A DNA stretch of 64,000 bases from Trichostrongylus colubriformis (lineage: Eukaryota > Nematoda > Chromadorea > Rhabditida > Trichostrongylidae): positions 21,821,686 to 21,885,685 of the forward strand of contig OZ022261.1 of NCBI GenBank assembly GCA_963978905.1, in the 5' to 3' direction. The first letter of the stretch is position 1. The number at the start of each line of letters is the position of its first letter. The position numbers and the translations under genes were made by a program. The notes under the pieces were generated by a model that saw nothing but the letters and a program-made list of their open reading frames with translations, was not told where the DNA came from and ran no database searches. Below are positions 14,410-25,487 of this stretch, in pieces.

Positions 14410-14719
14410 TTTTCTCAGCTTTCTCGTACACGGCATTTCATGGCAATATTTTATCTCGATGTGAGAGGCTTGCCTTCAAAACATATTAAAATTGCTACGA
14501 GATTCGTGAAGGTTGATTAGAGTTATAGGCAAAAAATCAAAACCGCATGTTTTTTTGACCACTATTTTCTCAGCTTCTCTCGTACACTTCATTTCATGAG
14601 AATATTTTATTACGATGTGAGAGGCTTGCCTTCAAAACATAAAAAGTTGCTACGACATTCGTGGAGGTTGATTAGAGTCATGGGCAAAAAAATCAAAACC
14701 GCATATATTTTTGACCGCT
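14410..14719. repeat. 155-bp tandem duplication at the Tc1-like right end
   Basis: Two head-to-tail copies, 14410-14564 and 14565-14719, about 85-90% alike by eye. Each contains TTTTCTCAGCTTTCTCGTAC-like starts, GATGTGAGAGGCTTGCCTTC and ends in the inner terminal repeat (ATCAAAACCGCAT...TTGACC). Only the outer copy carries the complete CTACTG edge. Confidence 0.8.
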
Positions 14720-14845
14720 ACTGTATAAGCTCAGTCCACTTACATTGTTCAATATTGTTCAGTTCACCCTTTTTCTTCGATGATGTTCTACGTTTGTCAT
14801 CTAATTCATACCGCGGGTTTGGGCTCATGCAATGAACATTACAGT

Positions 14846-14996
14846 CCATTTTGGAGCGCCTGATCGGGTGTGGCCCACGGACTTGGGTGAGAGTGTATCA
14901 AACTCTCTCACCTCGCCGCACACTCTCACTCTTGCCATGCACTCCACACTCGGTCCGTAGGCCACGCCCTATCAAGCGCTCCGAAATGGAGAATAC
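14846..14996. mobile_element. Short fold-back element
   Basis: CCATTTTGGAGCGCCTGATC with GGGTGTGGCCCACGGAC at the left is the near inverse of GGTCCGTAGGCCACGCCC with TATCAAGCGCTCCGAAATGG at the right. About 150 bp with a GTGAGAGTGT/CTCTCACC inner pairing. Confidence 0.72.
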
Positions 14997-16002
14997 AAAT
15001 GTGAGATTGAACAGTAAAAAAAATGGTTGCTCAGGTCGTAGCTGACGTCTTTGAAGTGGATTTCTGAATTTACATGTAAAGTATGAAGTTGCGAGGTGTG
15101 AATAACATCAAAATAAAAATCATTCGGTATTAATCGATGTCTTTTGGGATGCGCCAAGCATTCCATTTCAGAAGTATGGTGACATTTGAATACCTTTGGC
15201 CTATACTGAATGACTATCAGGGGCTTGCCAGCCTTTGAACAGGTCGGATTTTAACCCTCCATGGGTGGTCCAATTAGGGTCATGTGCATGGGTTGAAAGT
15301 CCCCAGGGGATATTTCATGGGAGGTTCACATAACCTGCTTTTTCTAGTGATTATTTAAGTCGGGATCTAAGGGAAGGTCCTCGATTGATAATCATACATT
15401 GAGGCATTAGGGCCATGATGGTGACCTTTTCCATGAATATTCTCGGTATGCCTGACCATAACGTCAGTCATAGGAGGGAAATTGTGCCATCAATTCGTCC
15501 GTGTTAGCAAGAAGGATCCTGTTTATGGACAATTCTCATCTATATAGTGTCTGACCCTGAGTTGATCTCATTCTTCAGTTAACAGCTTGGAAATTGTTGT
15601 ACCCTCGGTGTAGACTACTTGGTCTTATCATTTATCTAAGTACAATTCTAAGGTATAATTATGTTAGATTGCTACCAAAAGCTTTTGTGTACCAAAAATG
15701 GCGGATAAGCTTCAATAAATCACGTATAGATTATTATTCAATCTACATCATTTGATCTATTTAGCATTCAAGGGTAAGGCGAAGGTTGTAAGGTGGCCAG
15801 AAAAAGATCATGGCGCGCTCATCCGAACAAGCCCGGCGCGAATGCCCTTCATGTCTCACTTCCCAGCGGCAACACATCAGAAAGAGTTCTAAGATTTTGG
15901 TAGAAGTGAGATATATTTTAAAGAAAATGACGAAGTCCTTCATGTACTCTCTCAAAATATTGTGATAATACTGCGGCGCAATTTTTCACGCAAAAGGTAA
16001 TA
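14997..16002. other. No gene recognised
   Basis: Non-coding DNA between two DNA elements; nothing distinct seen. Confidence 0.45.
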
Positions 16003-16512
16003 TACAGTAGCGCTCAAAAGTCTTCGGCGAAATGGTTTTTCACTTGGGGTTTTTCACTTGTAACTTTTTTGCAACTGCATCGATCTAAGAGAAATTTTAG
16101 TATGTTGTACTTGGATACATTGCATACTTAATATGCTATATTGGGGCTCAACGGTATAGGTTACGCGGTTATATAAAAATTTTTGTTTTTGGTGTGCGAT
16201 CCCTATGCCGTCCCGCTGTGCCGCTGTCATCAAAAGTCGTGGTCTTTCTACAATATATTAATGTTCTCTGAAGCTTGCTCGTTTTATTTTTGTAAAGAAA
16301 GCCGTTCCCCTTGAGCAAGCCTTTTACTTTTTTTGAGTGGTCTTGTAGTAAATTCGTGTAAAAAACCATGAAAAGTGTCAAGCGGCACTCAAGTAGAAGA
16401 AAATGTTGGCAGTAGGTTCAGGCATCACATATTAAAATTTTGTCAAATTTGGTCAAGTAGAAAAAAGTTATGACAAAAGAGTTTTGGCCGAAGACTTTTG
16501 AGCGCTACTGTA
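16003..16512. mobile_element. Short non-autonomous Tc1-type element (MITE)
   Basis: Perfect 26-bp inverted ends (TACAGTAGCGCTCAAAAGTC from 16003, inverse ending at 16512), with TA on both sides. Length 510 bp. The outer 15 bases resemble the 13.9-kb element, but the interiors differ. A minus-strand stretch near 16290-16360 (LLQDHSKKVKGLLKGNGF) faintly recalls a Tc1 transposase; this is tentative. Confidence 0.82.
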
Positions 16513-18086
16513 TATTATCAATAAATTGAAGTTGGATGATGCTGCAGGGTGACAAGTCGAGCCTCTCAAATTATCATGATACAAGAATCAAGTCTCGGAT
16601 TAATGCCGCTCCAGTCCGAGCAAACCTTCTATGCCTCCGGATTCAATGAATTGTTACCAGGCAGCCTGAAGAGGGTAGGGATGCAGGGTAAAAACACTTA
16701 TGTAGCATCCTCTGTGTTTCTTAAAATACAAGAAACTGCAAGAATGACGTACGCCTCGCAGCTGCTCGATACTGAGAAACACAGAAGGTAGAACAGCACA
16801 AATCTCTTCTCTTGGATTATCCTTGGCACCTCTCTGGTATACTACGTAGCCTCGTGGACAGGTTCACAATACTTCGGGTAAATTGCGGATATAGGATGTG
16901 TAACCTTATGTCAGGACTTCGCACCGCGGCATGTCGCAAGCGAAGCAATGCGGACGAGCTAAAAGCGCCATGCTTGGGTCTCGAAGCGATTGCAAGTCAA
17001 CAGCGTCTCGCGCCCCTAGCATTATCGTGTAATCGTTCTGAGACCCAACTACCGGGACGCGCACAGCTCACACACACTGCGTCGCACGCCTCTCGTCGTC
17101 TTGCGGATCCTGACATAATGGTACATACCCGCGGACATAGACTGCTATAGTTCAAAGGCCACTCAAATGCGTTGAAAGGGTATCGACAGGTACACGTTGT
17201 CATAGTTAAAAATTCCAGAGACCACGGGTGCGAGCGTAGGCAAAGCAGCGTGCTCAAGGATTTTCCGTGCTGTTGTATTTTTTTACACAATAAGTACCCT
17301 TTCCGGTAAGGTAGTGCATTTGCTTACTTTGTGAGATTACATTCACTTGCGAACTCTAATATATTCCTTACAAAAAGAAACATCAGCAACAACCGAACAA
17401 CGTCAGGGGCGGCTACTGAACAAGATTTTAAGAAGATCCCAGTCGAATGACAAATAAGTAATACGTCGAACCAAATGTGACGCTTAAAACGTTTTTATGT
17501 CAAGAAATTAAACATTTCCCGAGGGGCTTGCATGAGATCACCAAGCCATATCAGTATTTTTGTTCTAATTTCAATAAAAATGTTACAGTGATAAGCGAAA
17601 TGAAATTCTGAAAACAATGAAAGAAGCAAGGTTGTCACAAAAATAATACCATGCACATAAGCTAAAAATCAAAGACGGCTGACTTTCGCGAAGATTACAC
17701 GGAAAAAATCATCATATGATTCATCGAACACGCTGGGATTTCGATTTGTGCGCTCCAAAGATCAGGTTAGAGTGTGACCCAATCTTGTTCATGCCGCATT
17801 CGCATCTCAAAAATCATCCAAAGCTTTCATAAGCTGGTTTATCCAATGTGGCATTCATGGCGAAGGAGTATTTCTGAATGAGGGTTTCACTTAACTGATT
17901 GGGGATCGTAGTCTGTATATACACCACAAGTTTGGTGTGTTTGTTTGAATCTCTTGTGCTTGAGGAAAACTCCATATCATATTCTATGCATATATATAAA
18001 CCATGAGTTTGGTGAACTAGTTTGCTTGTATGTCCCCCGAATCCCGATGTTGCTTGACGAGCATGGGTTGGGTATGCAATGGTCTA
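16513..18086. other. No gene recognised
   Basis: Includes a slightly GC-richer part at 16900-17120 with open frames on both strands (112 codons plus) but no family motif or splice structure. Confidence 0.4.
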
Positions 18087-19116
18087 ACAAGGGAAGGACC
18101 CCAGGTCGAAGTGGCCATTCGGAATGAGATATATATGGTCCGACGTATTATCGGACGCTGATCTCGTACCTGTATTCGAAATTTGCAAAACGATTCTCTG
18201 AGCGGAGTTATGGAGGTTTTTTTGAAAAAACAATACTATTATGGTAGGTTTGGAAGCCCATAGCACGCGAGCCAGACCTTCTCGCTCAAAACCAGGGAGA
18301 TTTTCGTGTTCAGGGAGTCAAATTACCTCAGAAGACAAGTTTTTAGCCAATTCGAGAATTTGACCAAATTTCGGAAAAATTCACGGGCTATTGGCTGGCA
18401 GCCCATTGAACAAAGGAGAAGTCGTTGACCCTCGCCTAGGAAATGCTCCTATTTGACGCTTGTTTCGTACATTTAGTGCGATGGGCAAGTGTAAAAGGTA
18501 TGTGTAGGCTATCTTGTTCAGGTTGCAGGGTTTTCTGTAGAAGAAAATTCAAAATCTACCACTTTATAACCTGGCCACCCCCAATTTTCCGAGTTGGATC
18601 AAAAACTGGATTTGGTTGAAAATTTGCATAAAGGGGTAATTCGACCCCCTGTGCACGAATATCATAATCTTTTCACGCAAAAACGCCTAATTGTGTGGCA
18701 CGGGATTCTCTTCGACTTGGTATCCTTCCCTTGTGAGTAATGTTAGCAGTTATAAATAAAGTGGCAGAGTAAATGATAGGTGTGATAGGTACCAGTCCAA
18801 GGAAACGTCCAGAAGTGGAAGAAACGCACCTACTGACAATGAAACACAAAATGCAAAAAAACTCGCACTGGCGGGGAGCAAACCCTCCACCCCTCTCATG
18901 CAGATCCGGAGCACTACCACTGAGCCGCTGAGGCCGTTGGCTGCTCAGCAACGGCCATGCTGATGAACCGTTCATTCAAAAAAAAACCTCCATAACTTCG
19001 CTCAGAGAATCGTTTTGCAAATTTCGAATACAGATTTGAGATCAGCGTCCGAAACTACGTCGGACCCTATGTATCCCATTCCAAATGGCCACTTCGACCT
19101 GGGGTCCTTCCCTTGT
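18087..19116. mobile_element. Element with ~140-bp inverted ends
   Basis: The left arm starts ACAAGGGAAGGACCCCAGGT at 18087 and runs to about 18228; the right arm (about 18977-19116) is its inverse with few mismatches (GAAATTTGCAAAACGATTCT, TTATGGAGGTTTTTTT). Length is about 1.03 kb. An additional terminus-like TATCCTTCCCTTGTGAG near 18720 suggests a nested or composite insertion. No protein is recognised and no target duplication was seen. Confidence 0.8.
18862..18937 (-). ncRNA. tRNA-like (SINE or tRNA pseudogene) sequence
   Basis: Read on the minus strand: an A-box-like GCGGCTCAGTGGTAGTGC, then a B-box-like GAGGGTTTGCTCCCC about 30 bases on, followed by a run of seven T. This spacing and the T run resemble an RNA polymerase III unit derived from a tRNA. 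The B box departs from GGTTCGANTCC, so it is likely a decayed SINE or pseudogene. Confidence 0.45.
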
Positions 19117-19208
19117 AAGATGTACAGAGCGCACAGGGGCTATGTTGGCCTCCGCCCATTTTGAGGATTCAGATAAATGCTCAGCAGCATGGCACTAGCG
19201 ATACACGA

Positions 19209-19434
19209 CTAATCTTCGGGACACTGCCGTCGAGCTGCCAATGTGGGTGGAGCCGGTCCAACACGTCCTACCAACCTAGCAGCAGTTGCTGCCAAAGTTA
19301 CTAATACTGTGATGATGCCTGCAGAAGCTATGCAGCGGTCAAAAGTATTGGAGGTCTCGCTCTGCCAGGCCCGTCCACTTAGGCTCGTCTCGCCCTGCAG
19401 CATATTACCAGTAGTAATAATAGCAATAGCACCA
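19209..19434 (-). CDS. Candidate terminal exon with a hydrophobic segment, unknown function
   Basis: Minus-strand frame open from an acceptor-like ATAATTTCAG at 19435 to TAG at 19209. It encodes about 74 residues including FDRCIASAGIITVLVTLAAT (hydrophobic) and ends LAARRQCPED. I do not recognise the protein. Weak evidence: one acceptor, a plausible amino-acid mix, no family. Confidence 0.25.
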
Positions 19435-19615
19435 CTGAAATTATACTGCTGTTTTACTGTCCTATTCCGCTGTCACTACTACTGTGCGTCTCATTCACAG
19501 TAGCATGCCATATTTATCCCGATGAGACCAATGGAAACAGATTTTCGAGCATCAGATCGCATGCATAAAAGTTTGAATATTACTTTTCTCTGGAAACCTG
19601 AATAAAGACTTTTTG

Positions 19616-19852
19616 GGGTGCTGATCACGCTAGTGAGCTCTGCTTTGCTCGAAAGCTTCAAATTTTACGCATTCCGAGCGAAAGCACCCATTTTGCCTCG
19701 ATTTTGGCTACAGCGGCTCCTACAGAGGTTTTCTAGGGCGCTGATCGCGTTGCTCGTTGGTTTTGCTCGCCTAAGTGTCAAATTTCGCGTCATTCGAACA
19801 AATGCTCCCAGTTCAGCCAATTCCTCGCGGCTCCGTAGGATTTTACTCGCAA
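19616..19852. repeat. Two-unit diverged tandem repeat (~120 bp)
   Basis: GGTGCTGATCACGC...GCGGCTCCTACAGAGGTTTTC and GGCGCTGATCGCGT...GCGGCTCCGTAGGATTTTAC align along their length (CTCGNNNAAG, AAATTT.GC, CATTC.GA.C, GC.CCCA). No coding meaning was recognised, although one frame stays open for 80 residues. Confidence 0.6.
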
Positions 19853-20304
19853 CAACATAAGAATTTCCAGTGGAGGATATATATGTAAGCGTTCACCCTG
19901 ATATATCAATTTCCAGAGCAAATATCAGACCTACGTCGGGTACCTATAATGGAAATATTGCAACATGCATCACATCACTACATCGAATTGTTAGTGAAAT
20001 CAAATTCTAAAACATTCTGCGTTCTTGTGTGCAAAATGGTGAACAAATTCTGAGACACAGTGAATACTATCCTTTGGTCCGTTTCTCAATTCGAAAACTT
20101 CATCAAAGTCTAAGCAGACCCTCCTCCTAGGTGGTGTTGTAGTTCCGCACATGACACTTCGAGCCGAGTTTCCCGTCTTCTACTCGTCTGAACAGAGCTG
20201 TCCCACAAGGCTCATTAAGTGATATGAAACTGTTTTCTAATGGAGCCTGTTAATATACAAAAAGCATCGATGATTTCACAAAGATGTTGACTTCCACAAA
20301 AACA

Positions 20305-20517
20305 TTAACTTGAAATGGATGCATCGTCCTGCAACGTAGCCTGCGCCGAAGTGCTCAGCAGCGAGAGAAAACCAGTGAACAAGAAGATTCCGATGACGGC
20401 TGTTAACGGACAATGAGCTATATCAGAGTGATGCAAAGGCATAGTCTGCGCTTCCAGCCGTTCCGAGGACCATCGCGAGGACGATGAAGCCACAGGACGA
20501 TATTGTTCCATATGCAC
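20305..20517 (-). CDS. Candidate small membrane-protein exon, unknown function
   Basis: Minus-strand frame of 70 codons from ATG 20517. A Ser/Arg-rich head is followed by a hydrophobic helix (PLTAVIGIFLFTGFLSLL) and a polar tail. It lies about 150 bases before the BEL/Pao coding start, on the opposite strand. No family was recognised; it may be chance. Confidence 0.25.
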   Translation of the reverse strand: MHMEQYRPVASSSSRWSSERLEAQTMPLHHSDIAHCPLTAVIGIFLFTGFLSLLSTSAQATLQDDASISS

Positions 20518-20666
20518 ATGAATTGTAAAAAAGGCGTTAATTCCACAGCCATATTTATTAGGCAGAAGAACTCTAAAGGTGGACTATCGACAGGAGTTCT
20601 GAGCAGTTTTGGCATTTGAAAAACGGAACAGTGGATGTATGGCAGCTACTCGGAATAAAACCATGA

Positions 20667-21893
20667 AGAAGGGATCAGCGCAGTCCATCGCGTCCTTCGT
20701 CGTCACATAGGTCCTCGCGGTCATCGTCTAGTCCAACAAGATGCTGTTTCTGCGAAGCAAAGGATCATTCTTCCTCACGTTGCCGACTAGATATACCAGT
20801 CGTTGCTCGTCGCACTATCGCACGACTATCAGGACTTTGTTGGAAATGTTTGCGAGAGGGTCATTCTGTTCGTTCGTGTCGTTATCCTTCTTGTCGCGTG
20901 TGCGGGAGGGATCATCATGATCTCTTGTGTCAAGATACATCACGTGATCGCCACAGGTCGCGTAGAGACCGCCATCGAGATGACAGTCAATATCGTTCAC
21001 CGCGTCGTTACTCCTCGCGTAGTCCATCTGAGGACGACAGAAGGCACTACAGGTCGTCTCGTACTCGTAGATCTCGCTCGTACTCTCGTGACCGGCACGA
21101 TTCTCGTAGGAGATATGATACTCGTCACTCTTCTCGCTCACATTCTCCTCAGCGCGTCACATTCCATTCTTCCATAAGGGATCGGTCTGGTCATCGCACG
21201 CGCCACGGTTCACCGTATCCGCAACGTGATCGATCATTCAAGTCCGAGGAGGAAGAGGAAATTTCGTCGTGTCACACAGACTCGTCGCCTGCTCACTCTA
21301 TCAGTGCCTCGCGTAGTGCCTCGCTTATGCTTGTGAAGGCAAATGCCTTCAATCGTGACACCGCGCGACTCCAAGAAGTCATCTTGTTTCTTGATTCTGG
21401 AGCGCAGAGAAGCTTCATTGCATCAAGCACGGTACAGCGCCTAGGACTTCGTGTACTCGACAAAGAGCCTCGTACGTTCATCACGTTTGGTGGTTACTCG
21501 ACCACGGAAATTTCTGGTGTCGTGCAGCTTACTCTTGTCGATTTACATGGTGATGAACTCGTAGTAGAGCTCACCACCAAACAGACTGTCACGTTGCGCC
21601 AATCGCCACCATCTTTGTCGTCAGAAGATCTCGACTTTATTCGACACCATGGGTTTTCTCTGCCTCTGTGTCAATCCAGTTCCGTGCTCCCTGACGTTCT
21701 TATCGGTATTGACCACTTTTGGGACGTTCTCTCAACAGAATCTCCCATTTGCCTGCCTTCGGGCATGGTTTTGTGTCATACTCGGTTTGGTACCATCGTA
21801 TCGGGTAACTCGGTTTTTCGGATTGGCCATCGGAAGGCGCATACGCCCTCGATACAGTCGCAGTCAGCGAGCAAGAAGACGACAGCGCAATAA
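20667..21893 (+). pseudogene. BEL/Pao gag zinc knuckles and aspartic protease (fragment)
   Basis: Open from 20667 with no start codon, so it is a fragment. Cys-rich blocks at about 20750-20920 (CCFCEAKDH...RC, LCWKCLREGH...C, CRVCGRDHHDLLC) are the paired BEL/Pao zinc knuckles. An Arg/Ser-rich spacer follows. The retropepsin motif LFLDSGAQRSFI is at about 21384. Near 21835 the true reading shifts to another frame: there the track ALDTVAVSEQEDD leads into the RT fragment, so the last residues up to the TAA at 21891 are frameshifted. The protease would mature the polyprotein. Confidence 0.85.
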
Positions 21894-21898
21894 AGCGC

Positions 21899-22798
21899 TT
21901 GTGGTCGTTAGATGCTCTCGGCATAGCCGACGATTATGACCCCTCCGTAGATAGTAAACTCAACGAACTCATTGTCCAGGAGTTTAACAACACAGCAGAG
22001 TTTGTTGACGGTGTCCTTCATGTTCGTTTTCGTTGGAAACCGGACCATCCTCCTTTGCAAGATAATAAGCAGCTCGCGTATTGTCGCCTACTTAACCAGT
22101 TTCAACGCCTGACACAAACATCTGAAGTCTGGCAGCAGTACGTTAAGGCGATTGAAGATCACGTTAGTGCAGGCTTCGTAGAAGAGGTTGAAGAGTATGT
22201 GTTTGACGATCCGCGCGTTTATTATATTCCCCATCAAGCGGTTTTCAAAGACTCCTCCTCTACCACGAAACTCCGCGTAGTCTTTGATGCCTCTTCTAGG
22301 CGTAAGGGTGCGTACAGTCTCAATGATTGTCTCTATCAAGGTCCATCACTCTTACCAGAATTAGTAGGCATTTTACTTCGCGCACGTCTGCATCCGTATC
22401 TCCTCATAGCCGATGTTGAAAAGGCATTCCATCAAGTCCGACTTCAACGTTCGCAGCGCGATGCTACTCGATTCTTGTGGTTAAAGGACACGTCCAAACC
22501 TCCCTCTCCTGGCAATCTGCGTATTTTAAGGTTTACCCGTATACCATTCGGGGTCAATGCATCTCCGTTTCTGCTTGCCGCCGCCATCAAGTTGTATCTT
22601 CGTCGAGAGGTATCTCCCATAGGTGAAGAGATCTCGCATAACACCTACGTAGACAATGTCATCTTGGGTGCTACATCGAGAGAAGATGCACTTCGCAAGT
22701 ATTACCTCGCTAAATCCATTTTCGGTAAAATGCACATGAACCTTAGGGAATTCTTGTGTAATTCGGCGCACGTTAACTCTCTAATGCTAGCTTGTTAG
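21899..22798 (+). pseudogene. BEL/Pao reverse transcriptase (fragment)
   Basis: Conserved Pao RT blocks are visible: LWSLDALGI, a KLRVVFDAS block (motif 2-like), LLIADVEKAFHQVRL (motif A with its Asp), RFLWL, FGVNASPF, and NTYVDNVILGA as motif C. Motif C reads YVDN rather than the textbook YVDD; this may be a normal nematode Pao variant or a loss. The frame ends at TAG 22796, where the element continues in a different frame (LLGIRW), indicating a small indel. Confidence 0.85.
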
Positions 22799-23592
22799 GC
22801 ATCCGTTGGCAGTTTGACCGAGATGACTTGCTCATCCCCTTTAAAACATCTCAACTTCATGCCACCACTAAGCGTACTGCATTACGAGCACTGGCTTCCA
22901 CTTACGATCCTTTGGGACTGCTCACCCCGTTTCTGGCGCCAGTTAAGGTCTTTATACAGGACCTCTGGAAACAGAATATGGGATGGGATGTCCCACTAGA
23001 AAAGCCTCAGTTAGACCAGTGGTTGCAGTTAGTAGCGAATTTACAACATCCAATCCCGCGTATCCGACGCTTAGTCATGCCATCAGCGTCCACTTCTAAC
23101 ATCGTAGAGCTGTGCGTGTTCGGTGACGCATCACGGCGACTTTACGCTTGTTGTGCGTATTTGGTTTGTCGTTTGCCTACAACAGTATATTCAAACCTGC
23201 TCATGGCAAAATCTCATCTTAACCATCCCAAACCAATCACCGTACCGCGTACAGAGCTATTAGCAGCACTGATTAGCATTCGTCTAGCGCAATATCTTGT
23301 TAAGCATTTAAATTTACCTATAAGCGCTATTCACGTATTCTCAGATTCGCTAATCGCGTTGCATTGGATACACACGGTTAAATATTATAAGGTCTTTGTA
23401 CAAAACCGCGTAGATGCCATACGACGTACTATTTCAGAAATTGAGGCACAGAACATTACTGTTAAGTTCCATTATGTAGCTTCCGAGAACAATCCCGCCG
23501 ACTGTGCTACTCGCGGTCTGGCGACGAAGGAAGCTAAAAATCACATCTGGTGGTCTGGACCTCACTTTCTGCGTAGTCCACAAGACCAGTAG
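22792..23592 (+). pseudogene. BEL/Pao RT connection and RNase H domain (fragment)
   Basis: Starts with the LGIRW block, then the ASTYDPLGLLTPF connection typical of Pao elements. RNase H acidic residues are seen in FGDAS, VPRTELLAAL, FSDS and NNPADCATRG. It is followed by the usual WW.GP-like segment (IWWSGPHFL) and a TAG at 23590. Reading continues in the same frame past this stop into the integrase region, so the TAG looks like a single nonsense change. Confidence 0.85.
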
Positions 23593-24261
23593 CCTGATGC
23601 GCATATTGATTTTTGTGTTCCACCGCAAGGCGATGATGAAGTCCAATCAGAATATGTGGAAGTTCAAGTAGCGCATTCAGTCGAGTTCAAGTCGGTGTTA
23701 CCTTTTTCGGTAACCAACTCATACTTTAAACTTATATGTATCACAGTCTATGTGCTTAAGTTTCTACGTAGGCGCATCCTTGAACGCGTATCGTCATCTA
23801 CACGCGTTAAAATTATGTCAAAGTTGCCTTCGGTAGAATTAATTTCATCGTCATGTACTATACAAGCGTCGGACGTAGATGCTGCAGAGAATCTGCTCAT
23901 ACTAACGCATTATCGCGAGTGTGAACCACTTTTGAAGCAGATGGAGCTAACCAAATTCAACGCTCAACGCGCTCAAGATCAGCTCATTCGTTGCCCGTCA
24001 CGCATAGGTCCGATAGAAAGATCACCTATCTTGTTAGTACCAACACATAGACTAACTCATCTCATCGTGCTTCACCATCACTACTCTAGTCACCATAGTG
24101 GCGTCCATCAAGTTATAGCCAGCCTACGTCAACGGTTTTTTATTCCATCCATCCGTAAATGTGTAGCCAACGTTTTGCGCACTTGCGTCACATGCAAAAA
24201 GATCAACATTGCATCCCCTGCAGCAGTACGCAACATTCATTGGTCCAAAAGTCAAATGTGA
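23593..24261 (+). pseudogene. BEL/Pao integrase zinc-binding domain (fragment)
   Basis: Same frame as the RNase H part. The H2C2 integrase zinc finger is visible in LIVLHHHYSSHHSGVHQVIA followed by CVANVLRTCVTCKK. The element normally continues with the DDE integrase core, but the frame ends at TGA 24259 and no core motif follows, so the 3' part is deleted or replaced. Confidence 0.82.
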
Positions 24262-24300
24262 ACACGATAACTTGTTCGCTTCACCACTTGTTTGCACTGC

Positions 24301-25487
24301 CGTCCACTTCAAAACATACGTATTCTTGCGTCGCATCCATTACTCTTTTATTATAAAGCACATTTCGCTCACCTAGCACAGTCGCAAACTGAAACAGCCG
24401 ATACAACCGCGACCCCTTTGCCCCCATTCCCCTTTGCCTCCTAACTGTACGTTGCAAGGTGCCGCCTAGAAATAAAATGGTGCTGGTGTTCTATTAGCAA
24501 ACCTTAGAGTGACATCGTATATGATCGCCTCACGCGCCAATCATTCGCAAGCATGGGCTCGCCCTCAACACATCTGACAAATAATTTGTTAAGTATACTA
24601 CCACTGCTGCAAATAGTCTTTTCCTAGTATATTTCACCTGACCTGGATGTTTCACTTACTGACTTTTGCTTGTCAAGCATATATTTATGGCGAAGAAAAC
24701 CAGAAACCAAAGAACTTTTGGTGTACAGTGTGGTAACGATTAAAAGGATCGAATCGTGCAAAGTTCTCAAGGCCTGGAACACTAAATGCTACAGAAATTT
24801 TCCTTGTCTTAGCCAAGACAACAAAACCCACGCTAAAATCTATAAAACCATTCGCCAGTATGGGAACGCATAAGCACGTACAGTTTTCGTGTCACAAGGA
24901 CACCATTCTGCTCCAGCAGTATAGATTTTTGGCAACTGGCATTCTTTTTGGCAAAGATGGCAACTCAATGTAACAATCGGGCACATCCAATAGACATAAG
25001 CCACTGACCGAGAAAACACCCCAGTCAGAAGCTTTTCGGTAGGGCGCTTCTTCGTGAACGTGATACCTGCCAAGATAAGATTTTCAAACTTGTTCTTTCC
25101 CTTGATATGTTGTTCTTCGAGACGGATGTATATGAGCCAGGCTTCGGAACTCAGTACAATGATGATGAATAGGGGGGGGGGGGGTGGAAGCCAGGTTCAA
25201 GAAAGCTGTGCTACCGTGAAAGCCCTTTCAGCCTGACAGCGTTGAGTCTGACGGTTAGTATGATGTTAATCTTTCCCTACTCGGAATCCGAAGGAGTATC
25301 AATGAGCTGCTTGTACTTGGTCCATGAATTTTGATGAGACTGGAAAAGACTTACCCAAAAATGAACGACGGCTGTGTCTCAACGTCCAGTCGGTGCTCAG
25401 TGGTTTTCTTTATGATTTTGCACCGTTCCGGAGGAACCCCAAACTGAATCCAGCCAAAGCATGATGATAACAGCCAAGCGATATTTA
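24301..25487. other. No gene recognised; 13-base G run
   Basis: Region after the BEL/Pao coding part. It may hold the element's lost 3' end or host DNA. A run of about 13 G is at 25171-25183. Confidence 0.4.

Larger units (their letters stand above)
13880..14723 (+). mobile_element. Tc1-like element, internally deleted
   Basis: Ends CAGTAGCGATCAAAGATATA (13880) and the inverted CAGTAGCGGTCAAAAATATA (ending 14723) continue as a roughly 35-bp terminal repeat and are flanked by TA on both sides. Length is 844 bp. The plus strand holds the end of a Tc1-type transposase. The right end is duplicated in tandem (see 14410-14719). Confidence 0.85.
20667..24300 (+). mobile_element. BEL/Pao retrotransposon, truncated and decayed
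   Basis: In order along the plus strand: gag-type zinc knuckles, aspartic protease, reverse transcriptase, RNase H, and the integrase zinc-binding domain. This is the BEL/Pao domain order. The 5' end is missing (coding begins within late gag after a TGA at 20664). The integrase catalytic core is also missing, with no coding match after about 24260. No pair of LTRs was recognised on either side. Two frame changes and one internal stop break the polyprotein, so the copy is not autonomous. Confidence 0.88.

Noticed and set aside
20300..24600. LTR pair for the BEL/Pao element
   Set aside because: No direct repeat of useful length was found by eye on either side of the coding region; both ends appear lost.
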